Positions 33,315 to 43,900 of a stretch of 64,000 nucleotides of DNA are shown here, piece after piece. This stretch comes from an uncultured Flaviramulus sp. (GTDB lineage Bacteria; Bacteroidota; Bacteroidia; Flavobacteriales; Flavobacteriaceae), in NCBI GenBank assembly GCA_947501105.1, contig CANMUP010000001.1, forward strand, positions 868,001-932,000, written 5' to 3'. A program made the translations under genes and the position numbers. A model generated the notes under the pieces. That model was not told where the DNA came from, ran no database searches, and worked only from the letters and a program-made list of their open reading frames with translations. The stretch's first letter is position 1, and every line of letters starts with the position of its first letter.

Positions 33315-35393
33315 TTACTCCCTAAAAATAGGCTTTTTAAACAAATACCATTTAAAACGTAAACCAATTTCGGTAAATGTAAATCCTGCAGCTGTGGCTG
33401 AAGCTATATTACTACGCGTTCCAAATACATTTAAAAGCGCCCGATCAGAGAATTTATAACCTAATTTTCCTTGTATTCTATAGGTGCTTTGGCTGCTGTT
33501 ATCTTCAATATATTGTAAACCTGTAGCAGCGGTTAACTCGTAAAACCATTCATTAGGTTTAGTAATTATTTCATCTTTAATTAGGTTTATAAAAACCTCA
33601 CCTGCATTAAATGTTGAAGGACTAAAATAAATAGTAGGCACTTGGTTTTTAAAAGTAATGTACTGGTAGTTTACACCTACTTTTAATGATGATTTGGCTA
33701 AAATATTATAGTACAAAGAGGTAAATAATAGGTTTCTGCTATTGTCATCATTTTGAGATGTGTAATAATATTGTGTAAACCAACCCAAGTTAAAATTGGT
33801 GCTGAGGTTATAGTTAGCATAAAAGTTATTCATTACAATTTCTCGATCCAATAAATCAGCATTAAAATTTTGAACCTCACGTTTGTAGCCAATATCTAAA
33901 ACCTGAAGTTTAAAAGGTTTGATGTTAAACGATATATCGGTTAATAATTGCGTGTAATCATCAGTATTTGCTTTTGCTGAGGCGATGCCTGCAGTTCCTT
34001 TAAACGTTATATTTGGCAGCAATTGATATGCTAAACCTACAGAGAAGTTGTTTGATGTAGCTTTGTTATTAGTTATTTTGTTGCTTGTAGTGCGGTAACT
34101 ATAATTAGCTAACCATTTAAATTTAGTAGACGTTGGAATCTCTACATTGTTTTGAAAAGAAAACGCTTCATTATCACCATTATCAAAACTATACGAGGCT
34201 TTTGTTTCTAAAAATGGTGTGAAACTGGCATTTAAATCTTTTATAAAGTTAGTAGCATCTTTTTGGTTTTCATAAAAGGTTAATGTGTTTTCTGCCGATG
34301 TGTAAGCATTATCATAAAAACCTAAAGCTTTTAAGGCGTTTGCCTTTCCTAAATTACCGTCAAAAGAGCTACTATCATTCACTAAAATTTGGTTGTAATC
34401 TGCAAGACTCTTTTTAAAGTCACTTTTATAAATGTTTAGCGTAGCTCGTAAAGCCAAAATCCAATTTTCATTTGACTTCTTACTTACTAATGCATCTATT
34501 AAGCTTTTGGCTTGTTTATACTTTTTATTCCAAATTAAGGCTTGTATATAGCGTTCTTTGGTTTGCTTTACTAAGGCTTCATCTGTGTTTTTATCTAAAG
34601 CATCAAATGCTTGTTGACTTATTTTTAAAGCGTCTTTTTCTTTTCCGTTTAAATGTTCAACTAAAGCTAATCCGTTTAAAGCTGTGATTTTATTATCAAG
34701 ATTTTTAGCAATACTATTATAGGTGTCACGCGCTTTTTCTAAATCATTTGAAATTAAATATAAGTTAGCAAGGTTTAATAAGGTGTCTTTATCATCTTTA
34801 AAAAGCTCTAAGTTTTCTTTTAAAAGCCTTTCCGCTTCAGCGTAATTTTGTTTTTGCTGATTTTGATAAGCATAACCTAAATACATGTATTTTTTAGAGG
34901 TTAACGCATTTTGGTTTCCTGGAGAGACGTCTAGAGCCTTATTGACATAAACCAGAGCGTCATCATAAATTTTAAGATTTGACAACGTATTTGCGTAACC
35001 CAAAAGCGCTGGGAAGCTATGATCATTTTCTTTTATCAGTTTTTCGTAATAGGGTTTAGCAGTATTATAATTTTTGTTCCAAAGTAAAGATTCGGCATAA
35101 TTGAGTTTAATTTCAAAGTCGTTTGGATATGTTTTTAGTAAGTCTGTAAATATGGAAACGGCCTCTTTAGAATTTCCATTTAATCCAACCGCACGACCAT
35201 AGCATAATTTAGCGGTTTTATTTTCGGGGTAATCTTTTAACACAGCTTCGAAAAACGATTGTGCGGCTTCATATTTGCCAGTTTCTAAGTAATTAAAACC
35301 TGTTTGCATGTCTTGAGCATACATAGAAGTAGTTACTAATAACACAAGTATTACGATTCGAAATTTAAAGGACATCATTTGGGTTTTTATCAT
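33315..35393 (-). CDS. TPR plus YaiO-like outer-membrane beta-barrel protein
   Basis: About 690 residues: a signal peptide (ILVLLVTTSMYAQ), TPR repeats to about residue 380 (TGKYEAAQSFFEAVLKDYPENKTAKLCYGRAVG and similar), and a C-terminal barrel of about 300 residues with alternating strands ending FTEIGLRFKWYLFKKPIF. This is the layout of polysaccharide-export porins (PgaA/PelB/YaiO-like). The first Met at 35423 would lie inside site E, so I use the Met at 35393; the Met at 35378 is also possible. It is divergent from the flippase gene and close to site E, so it belongs to the exopolysaccharide locus. Confidence 0.8.
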   Translation of the reverse strand: MIKTQMMSFKFRIVILVLLVTTSMYAQDMQTGFNYLETGKYEAAQSFFEAVLKDYPENKTAKLCYGRAVGLNGNSKEAVSIFTDLLKTYPNDFEIKLNYAESLLWNKNYNTAKPYYEKLIKENDHSFPALLGYANTLSNLKIYDDALVYVNKALDVSPGNQNALTSKKYMYLGYAYQNQQKQNYAEAERLLKENLELFKDDKDTLLNLANLYLISNDLEKARDTYNSIAKNLDNKITALNGLALVEHLNGKEKDALKISQQAFDALDKNTDEALVKQTKERYIQALIWNKKYKQAKSLIDALVSKKSNENWILALRATLNIYKSDFKKSLADYNQILVNDSSSFDGNLGKANALKALGFYDNAYTSAENTLTFYENQKDATNFIKDLNASFTPFLETKASYSFDNGDNEAFSFQNNVEIPTSTKFKWLANYSYRTTSNKITNNKATSNNFSVGLAYQLLPNITFKGTAGIASAKANTDDYTQLLTDISFNIKPFKLQVLDIGYKREVQNFNADLLDREIVMNNFYANYNLSTNFNLGWFTQYYYTSQNDDNSRNLLFTSLYYNILAKSSLKVGVNYQYITFKNQVPTIYFSPSTFNAGEVFINLIKDEIITKPNEWFYELTAATGLQYIEDNSSQSTYRIQGKLGYKFSDRALLNVFGTRSNIASATAAGFTFTEIGLRFKWYLFKKPIFRE

Positions 35394-35420
35394 AATGCAA
35401 GTTAAGCATAAGTATCGATT

Positions 35421-35458
35421 CATTCATCTACAGCAAACTGCAACTCACCGAAATATAT
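35421..35458 (+). promoter_or_regulatory. LytTR-type direct-repeat site E
   Basis: CATTCATCTACA at 35421-35432 and AACTCACCGAAA at 35442-35453, 21 bp apart, in the divergent region between the TPR-barrel and flippase genes. A box-like GATATTTA lies 40 bp after the start of the second copy (35482). Confidence 0.6.
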
Positions 35459-35558
35459 AGTCTTTCCATTGATTGTTAAATGATATTTACATCAGAAACC
35501 AAATCAGTATAGTATTGCCTCATGATTATAAACCCCAAATCATTAAAAAAGTAAACTT

Positions 35559-36812
35559 ATGCAAATTATTTCAACTTTAAAGGCTAAAAGAATCACACCA
35601 GAACAGTTGTTTATGATAAGTGTTCTGGCTGTAAACGGAGGGAATTATTTGTATAATTTAATCCTTGGTCGTTTGCTTGGTCCAGCTCAATTTGCTGATG
35701 CTGCAGTACTCATTACATTTTTATTGGTACTATCTTTTATAGCTATGACTTTTCAATTAGTAACCGCAAAATTTTCAGTACTACTCGAAAATCAACTATT
35801 TAAAAGCTTTATTTCAAAAATTTATAAAAATGCGCTTGCGGTAGGTATTGCTATGGGTGCAATAATTATATGCTTTGCTGCACAATTACAGGATCTGTTT
35901 AATACATCAACCTCTAGTATGTTTGTGATTTTTGGTTGTGGTGTGCCTTTGTATTTTTTAATGAGTGTGAATAGAGGTATTTTTCAAGGAAAAAAAGCAT
36001 TTAAAGTATTATCTGTAACGTATCAGGCCGAAATGTTGAGCCGTTTATTAATTACTTTGGCGTTACTATTTTTGTTTAGCATTCAATCTTCAGTTGTTAT
36101 TGCTACTGGAATTTTGATTTCTTTTGGATTTGGGTTAATGCCTTTTAAATTCAAAACTATAAATTTTAAAACAAAAACATTAATAGATGTTTCGCACGCT
36201 AAACAGGTAAGACGATTTTTTATATTAACGGCGTTTTATGAGTTGACACAAATCATTATTAATAACAGTGATATTCTTTTAGTAAAGCATTATTTTGAAT
36301 CTTACGAAGCGGGTTTATATGCTTCGTTAGCTTTAATTGGGCGTGTGGTTTACTTTATAGCATGGATGTTTGTGATGCTTTTATTGCCAACAGTGGTTCA
36401 ACTTAAAAAAGAAGGAAAAGAAACAACATCTACATTATTTAAATATGTTGGATATATAGCGGTTATTTCATTTATCATTGTTTTAGCATGTTTGAGTTTT
36501 CCAGAAACCATTATTAACTTATTATTTGGTAAAAGTTATATAGCTATGGCACCGCTTTTATGGAAGTATGCTATTGCCACAAGTATGTTTGCCATTTCTA
36601 ACATATTTGCGTATTACTATTTGTCTTTAGATAAATATGTGCCAGTCATTATTTCTGGTGTGTTTGGGATGCTTCAAATGGTGTTGGTTGTTTTTTACCA
36701 TGAAAGCTTAGAGCAAGTGGTGCATATGCAGATTTTTGCAATGATTTTATTATTAATCATTCAGCTTGTATTCTTCAAACTAGATCAGATTAAATCAAGT
36801 AAGAAAGTATAG
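35559..36812 (+). CDS. oligosaccharide flippase-like membrane protein (Wzx/MATE-type)
   Basis: The 417-residue integral membrane protein has about 12 helices and the general features of the polysaccharide transport family: ISVLAVNGGNYLYNLILGRLLGPAQFADAAVL at the N-terminus, an NRGIFQGKKAF loop and repeated helix pairs. Members flip lipid-linked oligosaccharides or export polysaccharides. It stands at the head of the plus-strand part of the locus (GT4 follows after 130 bp with its own site F). Confidence 0.85.
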   Translation: MQIISTLKAKRITPEQLFMISVLAVNGGNYLYNLILGRLLGPAQFADAAVLITFLLVLSFIAMTFQLVTAKFSVLLENQLFKSFISKIYKNALAVGIAMGAIIICFAAQLQDLFNTSTSSMFVIFGCGVPLYFLMSVNRGIFQGKKAFKVLSVTYQAEMLSRLLITLALLFLFSIQSSVVIATGILISFGFGLMPFKFKTINFKTKTLIDVSHAKQVRRFFILTAFYELTQIIINNSDILLVKHYFESYEAGLYASLALIGRVVYFIAWMFVMLLLPTVVQLKKEGKETTSTLFKYVGYIAVISFIIVLACLSFPETIINLLFGKSYIAMAPLLWKYAIATSMFAISNIFAYYYLSLDKYVPVIISGVFGMLQMVLVVFYHESLEQVVHMQIFAMILLLIIQLVFFKLDQIKSSKKV

Positions 36813-36850
36813 GCCAAAACACATTTTTGAGCTAATCTAGGGCAAATTAC

Positions 36851-36888
36851 CATTCGTCTACAGCAAATATCGCCCTATCTACAATCAC
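36851..36888 (+). promoter_or_regulatory. LytTR-type direct-repeat site F
   Basis: CATTCGTCTACA at 36851-36862 and a second copy starting at 36872 whose TCTACA (36878-36883) is in exact 21-bp register. CAAATTTA, a box-like word, begins 40 bp after the second copy (36912). It is 93 bp before the GT4 start. Confidence 0.65.
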
Positions 36889-36943
36889 CTTTTTTTAGAG
36901 CTTAAAAGCCTCAAATTTACAGTGTAATAAAAAAATAGAACTT

Positions 36944-38155
36944 ATGAAATTAGCAATCGTAACAGCATATCCACCAAGTAAAGTCACTTTAAATGAATAC
37001 GCTTATCATTTAGTAAAACACTTTAGACAAAAAGAAGATATTACTGAGATTATATTGTTAACTGATAGAACTGAAGGTAAAAATGATATCGATTTTGCCG
37101 AAGCTGGGTGTAAAATAACAGTAAACGAATGCTGGACATTTAATAGCTATAAAAACATTTATAGTGTTACTAAAGCTATTAATGAAACCAAACCAGACTC
37201 CGTATTATTCAACTTACAATTTATGAAGTTTGGTGATAAAAAAGTGGCTGCTGCTTTAGGTTTAATGTTACCATTGGTTTGTAAACTGAAGAAAATACCT
37301 AACATCGTTTTATTGCATAATATTTTAGAAGAAGTAGATTTAGGAAAAGCAGGCTTTACCAATAATAAAGTCATGCAGAAAATCTACGGATTTATTGGAA
37401 ACACGTTAACACGATTAATACTTCAAGCTGACGTGGTTGCTTTAACCATGCAAAAGTATGTTGATATTTTAGAAGAAAAATATAACGCTAAAAATGTGAA
37501 ATTAATACCTCATGGTACTTTTGAGATTCTTGAAGAACCAGCTTATGATGTGCCGTTGCAACCTTTTAAAGTGATGACTTTTGGGAAGTTTGGAACCTAC
37601 AAAAAAGTGGAAGGAATGATTGAAGCTGTTGAGTTAATTAAACAACATTCAAATTTAAATTTAGAAGTTGTCATCGCTGGAACAGATAATCCTAATACAC
37701 TAGGATACTTAGAATCTGTAAAAGAAGCATATAGCCGTGTAGAAGGTGTAACCTTTACTGGGTATGTAGCCGAAGAAGATGTGCCAAAACTATTTAAAGA
37801 AAGTGCTGTAGTGGTTTTTCCTTATACGTCTACAACAGGAAGCTCAGGGGTGTTACACCAGGCTGGAAGTTATGGTAAAGCAGTAGTCATACCAGATTTG
37901 GGGGATTTAGCGCTGCTGGTAAAAGATGAAGGCTACAGAGGTGAATTTTTTGAACCAGAAAGTGTTAACAGTTTAGCCCAAGCCATAGTAAATATTCTTT
38001 CTAATAATACCTACAGAGTTGAATTAGAAAAAGCAAATTATAAAGCTGCGACAGCTTACCCAATGTCAAAAATAGCAGACATGTATATAAATACATTTGA
38101 GAATATCATTAATAAAAAAGAAGCAGTAATAATAGAAGATCAAATTACAGCTTAA
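36944..38155 (+). CDS. GT4 family glycosyltransferase
   Basis: The 403-residue protein has the GT-B fold with a donor-binding domain typical of GT4: ILLTDRTEGKND region, IVLLHNIL, KVMTFGKFGTYKKVEGMIEAVELI, EVVIAGTDNP, VTFTGYVAEEDVPKLFKESAVVVFPYTSTTGSSGVLHQAGSYGKAVVIPDLGDL. The EX7E motif is partly recognisable near residues 300-320. It has no membrane segment, so it acts on the cytoplasmic face, probably extending a lipid- or polymer-linked glycan. It has its own promoter with site F. Confidence 0.9.
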   Translation: MKLAIVTAYPPSKVTLNEYAYHLVKHFRQKEDITEIILLTDRTEGKNDIDFAEAGCKITVNECWTFNSYKNIYSVTKAINETKPDSVLFNLQFMKFGDKKVAAALGLMLPLVCKLKKIPNIVLLHNILEEVDLGKAGFTNNKVMQKIYGFIGNTLTRLILQADVVALTMQKYVDILEEKYNAKNVKLIPHGTFEILEEPAYDVPLQPFKVMTFGKFGTYKKVEGMIEAVELIKQHSNLNLEVVIAGTDNPNTLGYLESVKEAYSRVEGVTFTGYVAEEDVPKLFKESAVVVFPYTSTTGSSGVLHQAGSYGKAVVIPDLGDLALLVKDEGYRGEFFEPESVNSLAQAIVNILSNNTYRVELEKANYKAATAYPMSKIADMYINTFENIINKKEAVIIEDQITA

Positions 38156-38227
38156 AACAGTTACACAAACTTTTTGCCCCATATATCTCAAAAGAAAAGC
38201 CTATTTAAAAGTTAAGTGTTAATGAAT

Positions 38228-39745
38228 CTATTCTTTAGAGATGTATTTTAAAGCGGGTTTAGTCTCTCCGTTTTGGTTAATAAAGCCAAAACTGCCTTGA
38301 ACCCGTTTTCTCCAAGGAAGTCGTCCAACGACTTCCTTTGGTATTTCTATAAAGTCATAAAGCGTCCAAGACATAAATGGTATATCATTATTGCTAAAAA
38401 TGTTTTGTGCTTGTTTATGATATTCAGCTTGATTCTTTTCTGAATTGCCAAAAGGATTCCAAAGCCCCTTATATGATGACATGCCAAATTCGGTAATTGC
38501 GATAGGTTTATTAGGTATATCTTGTTTTAAACCGTTGTAAGTTGCCTCTAAATCATCTAAATCTTCATAATAATGAAAAGTGATAAAATCCAGTTTGTTT
38601 TTTAGAAACTTAGCGCTTTTAGCATTAGACCACCCAACGGTAACTGGGTGCTTATTGTCAACAGATTTCACTAAATCAATCATATTATCCAACCAAGCTA
38701 TGACGTGTTTTTGTCCACGGGATTCAAAATCTAAATTAGGTTCGTTTTTTATATCCCAAGCTAATAATGCGTTATGGTTTTTTAAAGTAGATACTATGGT
38801 TTCTGCATGACGTTGGTTTAATGTCCAATCCAGTACTGAATAGTCACCATAAAAATCAAACAATGTCACCACAACCTTTAATTGATGTGCCTCAGCCAAG
38901 TTTAATAATTGAGTAAGTTTTTTTAGTTTTTCACTATTAATATTAGCTTTTCCAAAAGCTTGGTAAGGCACAAAAATTCGAATGCTATTGAGTCCTGATT
39001 CTTTAATAAGTTTAAAGTCTTTGGTAATGATAGCTGGATCAAATTTGTCGCCAAACGTATTCCAAGGCGTAGCTTGAGGATAATAATTAATGCCTTTTAT
39101 GTTGGTTATGTTATTTAAAACCGGATCAATATCTTCATTATAAACTTCGGTTTTCTGTTTTATAATATGCCGAATACGCCAAAACCCATCTTCTAATAAT
39201 AAAATAACTTTGTAAGTCGATTTTTCAGTGGTTTCTAATATGATATTTTCATTTTCATAAATACGCTTGTATTCAACAACATCGTTATCTGTTATAACCA
39301 CTAATTGTCCATCTTCACTAAAAAACTCTAAGGTTGGATGATGCTTTAATGTTGTACCTTCAATAGTGATGTTTTTAGTTTTATTTTGTTCAATAATATT
39401 GAAGATATTTTCACGTGAACTGTCGGTATAATAATCGTCTATGCCAATGGTTTCATTTGTTTTATAGGCTATATGTTTTACATACCAAGCATCTAAATAA
39501 TCATTTTCAATAGCATTTAAGGTTTGCTCATTCATTGGTCTACCTTCGTTGTTTAAAGGTGCCCAGGTAACTTTTGGTAAGTACTGGTCTATTTTTTTAA
39601 TGTCTGTATGCAGCATAGCACTTCTATCGGCACCTGTGTTAAGATAACTGTATAAACTACTAATGCCGAAAATTACCAACGCAGTTATAGCGATATAGGA
39701 TAGTATTAAAACCACACGTAATATGTTTTTATTAATACCCATCAT
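38228..39745 (-). CDS. membrane-anchored GH5-like glycoside hydrolase
   Basis: The 505-residue protein has one N-terminal membrane anchor (LRVVLILSYIAITALVIFGISSLY), then a small domain (about 40-200) with a nuclear-transport-factor-like strand region, and a C-terminal TIM-barrel (about 215-500). Active-site residues are visible: LLAWDIKNEPNL (acid/base Glu) and PIAITEFGMSS (nucleophile Glu), as in GH5/clan A enzymes. The barrel lies outside the cytoplasm and may trim or process the polymer during export. It overlaps the gene at 39742 by four bases and is the end of a minus-strand operon. Confidence 0.85.
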   Translation of the reverse strand: MMGINKNILRVVLILSYIAITALVIFGISSLYSYLNTGADRSAMLHTDIKKIDQYLPKVTWAPLNNEGRPMNEQTLNAIENDYLDAWYVKHIAYKTNETIGIDDYYTDSSRENIFNIIEQNKTKNITIEGTTLKHHPTLEFFSEDGQLVVITDNDVVEYKRIYENENIILETTEKSTYKVILLLEDGFWRIRHIIKQKTEVYNEDIDPVLNNITNIKGINYYPQATPWNTFGDKFDPAIITKDFKLIKESGLNSIRIFVPYQAFGKANINSEKLKKLTQLLNLAEAHQLKVVVTLFDFYGDYSVLDWTLNQRHAETIVSTLKNHNALLAWDIKNEPNLDFESRGQKHVIAWLDNMIDLVKSVDNKHPVTVGWSNAKSAKFLKNKLDFITFHYYEDLDDLEATYNGLKQDIPNKPIAITEFGMSSYKGLWNPFGNSEKNQAEYHKQAQNIFSNNDIPFMSWTLYDFIEIPKEVVGRLPWRKRVQGSFGFINQNGETKPALKYISKE

Positions 39746-40956
39746 AGTTTTATATTTTGATATGTTTTTTGAATTCCAGCAGTTTCTATTTTAAAAGTAT
39801 AGACGTTTTTTGGAAAAATATTAGAATTCAATTTAAAACTGGTATAGCCTTCAAATGCACTTTTAAAAAGTGTTTTAGTTTTTTTGTCATTTTGATAGAT
39901 GTGTAGCTTTACTTCTAGACCATCAGGAATCATTTGATTCATAAAGCTTTTTAAAGGTCCAACGCTTATGGTTCGATTATCCTCAGAAAAAGCAACCTGA
40001 AAATCTAAAACAGCCTGTTTGTAAATTAATGATATACTATCGCTTTCGGACATACCTTCTATAAAGGCTTTAACCGTCCAGTTTTCTTTGTGGTCTGGAT
40101 GAATCATTTTAGCTTTCGCAATACCATTAATGGTGATACCAGACGTTTTAAGAATATGGTTAGAAGCATTGGTAATAAAAAAATCGACATAAGTACCATC
40201 ACTAACAATATTGTCGTATTTGTCTTTTATAATAGAGGTTGAAAAACTTGTGATTTGATTGCCATCGGCATACTCGTGATTACGATTATAGGTTATGGTA
40301 AAATCTGTCGGAATAGCAGGCATAATATTAACATCATATTCTTTTGAGTTTTTGCTAAGACATTCAGAGCTGATAAGAATTCTGCCTGTTTTTGACTCTG
40401 AATATATATTTTTATAGCTGATACTATTTTTCATGTAAATGACATCTTTACTCTCATTTTCTAAAAATTGATGTTTTACTGAAACCGCCGTACTATCTTT
40501 TAAAGGGTTGTCATAAATATCCGTTGGAATAACAACAAGCATGGTGTAATCTGTTTCTCCAGCTTCAATACTTGGAGGACCTAAGTATGTTTCCATAGAG
40601 GAGACATCTTGCTTTGAGTGTATATTAAATTTACCCGATAGTGCTGTATTATCACTTAGTAATTTCCAGTTAACCATCCCCGTTTTATTGCTGAAAGTTT
40701 TAGGGAGTTGATAATTTAAAATACTATTTTCTAGATGAGGTTTAAGAATTGTAGAACCATAACTATTACTTAAATATAAGTTAGGTTTAGAAGCATTAGT
40801 AGTTGAAAATGTTAAACCGATAGTGCTTCCTGCTTCAAACTCAGTTTCAGTAGTAAGTAATTGAATGTCGTCATTAATAATCGATTCATCCACAGATGAT
40901 GTGAATGATAAAAACACCAATGCAATTATTAAAAGATATGTAGGTTTTAATGTCAT
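39742..40956 (-). CDS. secreted protein with Ig-like domains
   Basis: The 404-residue protein has a signal peptide (LLIIALVFLSFTSSVD) and consists of beta-rich segments, including VVIPTDIYDNPLKDSTAVSVKHQF and TSIIKDKYDNIVSDGTYVDFFI, which resemble the D-x-Y/G-N-P strands of bacterial Ig-like (invasin/Big_1) domains. No enzyme motif is visible. It is coupled to the hydrolase downstream (4-bp overlap) and to the 1029-residue membrane protein upstream (one-base overlap). A periplasmic assembly or polymer-guiding role is possible but unproven. Confidence 0.7.
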   Translation of the reverse strand: MTLKPTYLLIIALVFLSFTSSVDESIINDDIQLLTTETEFEAGSTIGLTFSTTNASKPNLYLSNSYGSTILKPHLENSILNYQLPKTFSNKTGMVNWKLLSDNTALSGKFNIHSKQDVSSMETYLGPPSIEAGETDYTMLVVIPTDIYDNPLKDSTAVSVKHQFLENESKDVIYMKNSISYKNIYSESKTGRILISSECLSKNSKEYDVNIMPAIPTDFTITYNRNHEYADGNQITSFSTSIIKDKYDNIVSDGTYVDFFITNASNHILKTSGITINGIAKAKMIHPDHKENWTVKAFIEGMSESDSISLIYKQAVLDFQVAFSEDNRTISVGPLKSFMNQMIPDGLEVKLHIYQNDKKTKTLFKSAFEGYTSFKLNSNIFPKNVYTFKIETAGIQKTYQNIKL

Positions 40957-43900
40957 TAATTCGAATTTCCTATATAACTATTTGTTTCTATTTTGATAAA
41001 CTTATAGTTTGGATGGTCTATGGTTTGTAAAGCAACATGTGTTTGGTTTTTAATTCTATTGGGTACTATTTTATTAGAAATGTCTTCATTTGGCAAACCA
41101 TTTACAAAACAGTTCTCCATATCATCAGTTATTATATTGATATTATTATCTTTTAAAAGCAGATATTCAAAAGCTTGTTGCCGTTGCTGTCTGATACCTT
41201 CTTCTAAAAACAAATGATCTACCCAAATCATATTTTTGTTTTCGTCATAATAGGTAATAAGTAATTGGGGGATGGTAATTTCTTCTAATCCGGAATTGAA
41301 TAATTTTCCGCTAATAACTTCTGAAGAGATATTTAAATCACTTATAGTAGCTTTTTTATACAAATCAGATCCAGAAACATTACCAGCGACCTGCAAGTTA
41401 AATTTAGTAGGTTGTTCACTAAATTCAATAGGAGTAAACTCATCAGGATTAAATGTTTTAGGTATAGAATCTTGAATTTTAGACCATGCAATGCCTTCAA
41501 AATTAATTTTAAAGGAAGTGACTTCCTTTGGCAGTAATTTATGTTTTACATGATATTTGGCGTTAAAGGCTGCTAGTTCTTTATCATCATCATTATATAA
41601 AGTACCATTTAAAACCACATCTGCTGGAACATTATCTATATTTTGAATTTCTCCAATTAAAGCATAACTATTATCACGTTTTATCAATTTAGCTGAAAGT
41701 ATTTCTAAAACTGGTTGTTTCAAAACATCTTCATGATGGGTTTGTTCTGTAGTAATGCGTCTACGACCTTGATTAAAATATCCAGTGGAATTATCAGAAT
41801 ATAGTTGGTCTGGGGGTAAATCTAAATCAATATCTTCTGGTTGGATATACCATTTTCCATTTAATTTAATAAGCGATTTATAGTTGGTTTTACTAATTTT
41901 TTCTAAAGGTGTAATCCAATTGGTGTTCACTTTAATCGTTGCTAAACTGTCTGTCTTATGAGTAACTTTAGTGTCTATAGCGTCTAATTTGGCATAAGAA
42001 TTTAATAAACCATCAGTTACCGAAACTTCTAACATATATTGAGCAATTGACATATTACTTTCTGGATTAATAAGATTATGTGCTTTTTTAAATTCCTTAA
42101 AATCAAGCGCATCATAGTAAGCTAAAATGGTGTTTTCTGGTGAATGATGAGCATCATTTTTTATATAGAATTTATAAATACCATAACATAAGGTAACAGC
42201 TAAAAAGACAGACCAAATGTGTGTAGTTTTAAGAAGTCTTTTTGAAAACGAACCATAATTATTCTCAAAATTCAAGTAATCAGGAATTGTTCTGATTTTT
42301 GCTTTTAAAGCACGAATCCATAGCCATTGAATATTTAGTATAAAAGCTATAATAACCGTTAAAAATGGTATAATGCCCCAAAATAATTTTTGCCATGTCG
42401 CAACATCTTCTTTAGGCAAAATTGAAGAAATTGGCGGTACATTTAATTTTTCCCATACTTGGATACCATTTTCTAATTGTGGCAAACGTTGCCAGCCACA
42501 GAAATATAATATGGGATCGTAAAACTTATCGTTGGAAAATATATACTTAAGATGATATTTTTCTGGAGTTGTTAAAAACTGTTGTAAAGATCCAATGCCT
42601 TCTAAACCTTTAAATTTGGAATTCTCTAGACGTTCAATAGGTCGTGTTGTGAGTTCTGGTAATCGTCTTGCTGAATGATAGTTGCCATCAACACTCAGGG
42701 CATTAGTTTGTGCAGATAACCAAGCCATTTGGTCACCAAAACCTAAAGTCATATAACGCCATTGATCATGCTGATCTTGATTAAGAAAATTAACAATAGG
42801 CAACGTTTTAATTTGCTGAGGTTGCGAAGGTCTAAAATAGCCCAAACTCATAGTAAAAACAGTCATGAATACAAATAAACCTGCAAGCATTCCACCAATA
42901 GTACGATGATAAATAGCTCCAAATTTGTCTTGAATTAAGGTTTTTAAATCACCTTGTGCAAAACGATACGTAAATTCCCCAAAAAGAGGTAAAGACATGA
43001 TAGATGCCCAAAGCGTAAATCGGTCCAGCGTTAAAATATTATAAGCGGTTTCCCCCAACATGAACTTAGGGATAAACGTTGTGCCTCCTGTTCCTAAAAT
43101 GAATAATATGGTTATAGATAAACCAAAAAACAAATAGCGCTTACTATAATATCTATAAAAAATATAAGGAAGAAGAATAAGTAATACACCCCAAGGAATT
43201 AAGAAAAAGACCAAACCTGATGATGTGATTTCTAAAAAATTATCGCGAGACCCATGAGGAATAGGAACTTGGGTAATAGGGTTGTTTTTAGAATTTATCC
43301 AATAAGGTAGGATGCATCCTATAATTATAACAAGAGAACTCATTCCAAAACTTATAATCCGTTTAAATAACTTAAAGAAACTATTAAGGAATACTCTAAT
43401 TGTAATGGCTTTTACAGAATCAACCTGTTCTCTTGATACATCCATAATAACCATACCTATTAACGGAAAAACAAAAAACACCATACCAAAAATAGGCGTT
43501 ACATGGTGTGATGTTACAGTAACTGCTATTAAGGATAATGAAGTAAATAGATATCGGTATTTCCCCGTCTTTAACCACAAATAGATTTCTGGTAACGCAT
43601 GCATTAAAATAGATATGCCAATAATACTCGGCAACTGCCCAAATAAGTGTAAAGTCTCTACAAAAGAAGATGAAAATATAGATAAAATTGCTGCGTAATC
43701 TGCAATAGCTTTATTTGAAGTAATTAATAAAGAAAATCGATAAACTCCAGTTATAAATAATATTACACTAATTATAGCTATAGTAAATAACCCAAATTTT
43801 AAACCTCCAATAAAAGAAAATGCAGCAATAGCTTGATGCACTAGTGGCGGATAGCTCATTACCGTAAACCCTGTATACCATTTATAATTCCATGGTTCAA

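Noticed and set aside
35394-35423. Met at 35423 as start of the TPR-barrel protein
   Set aside because: It overlaps the LytTR-type site E, and the signal peptide starts later.
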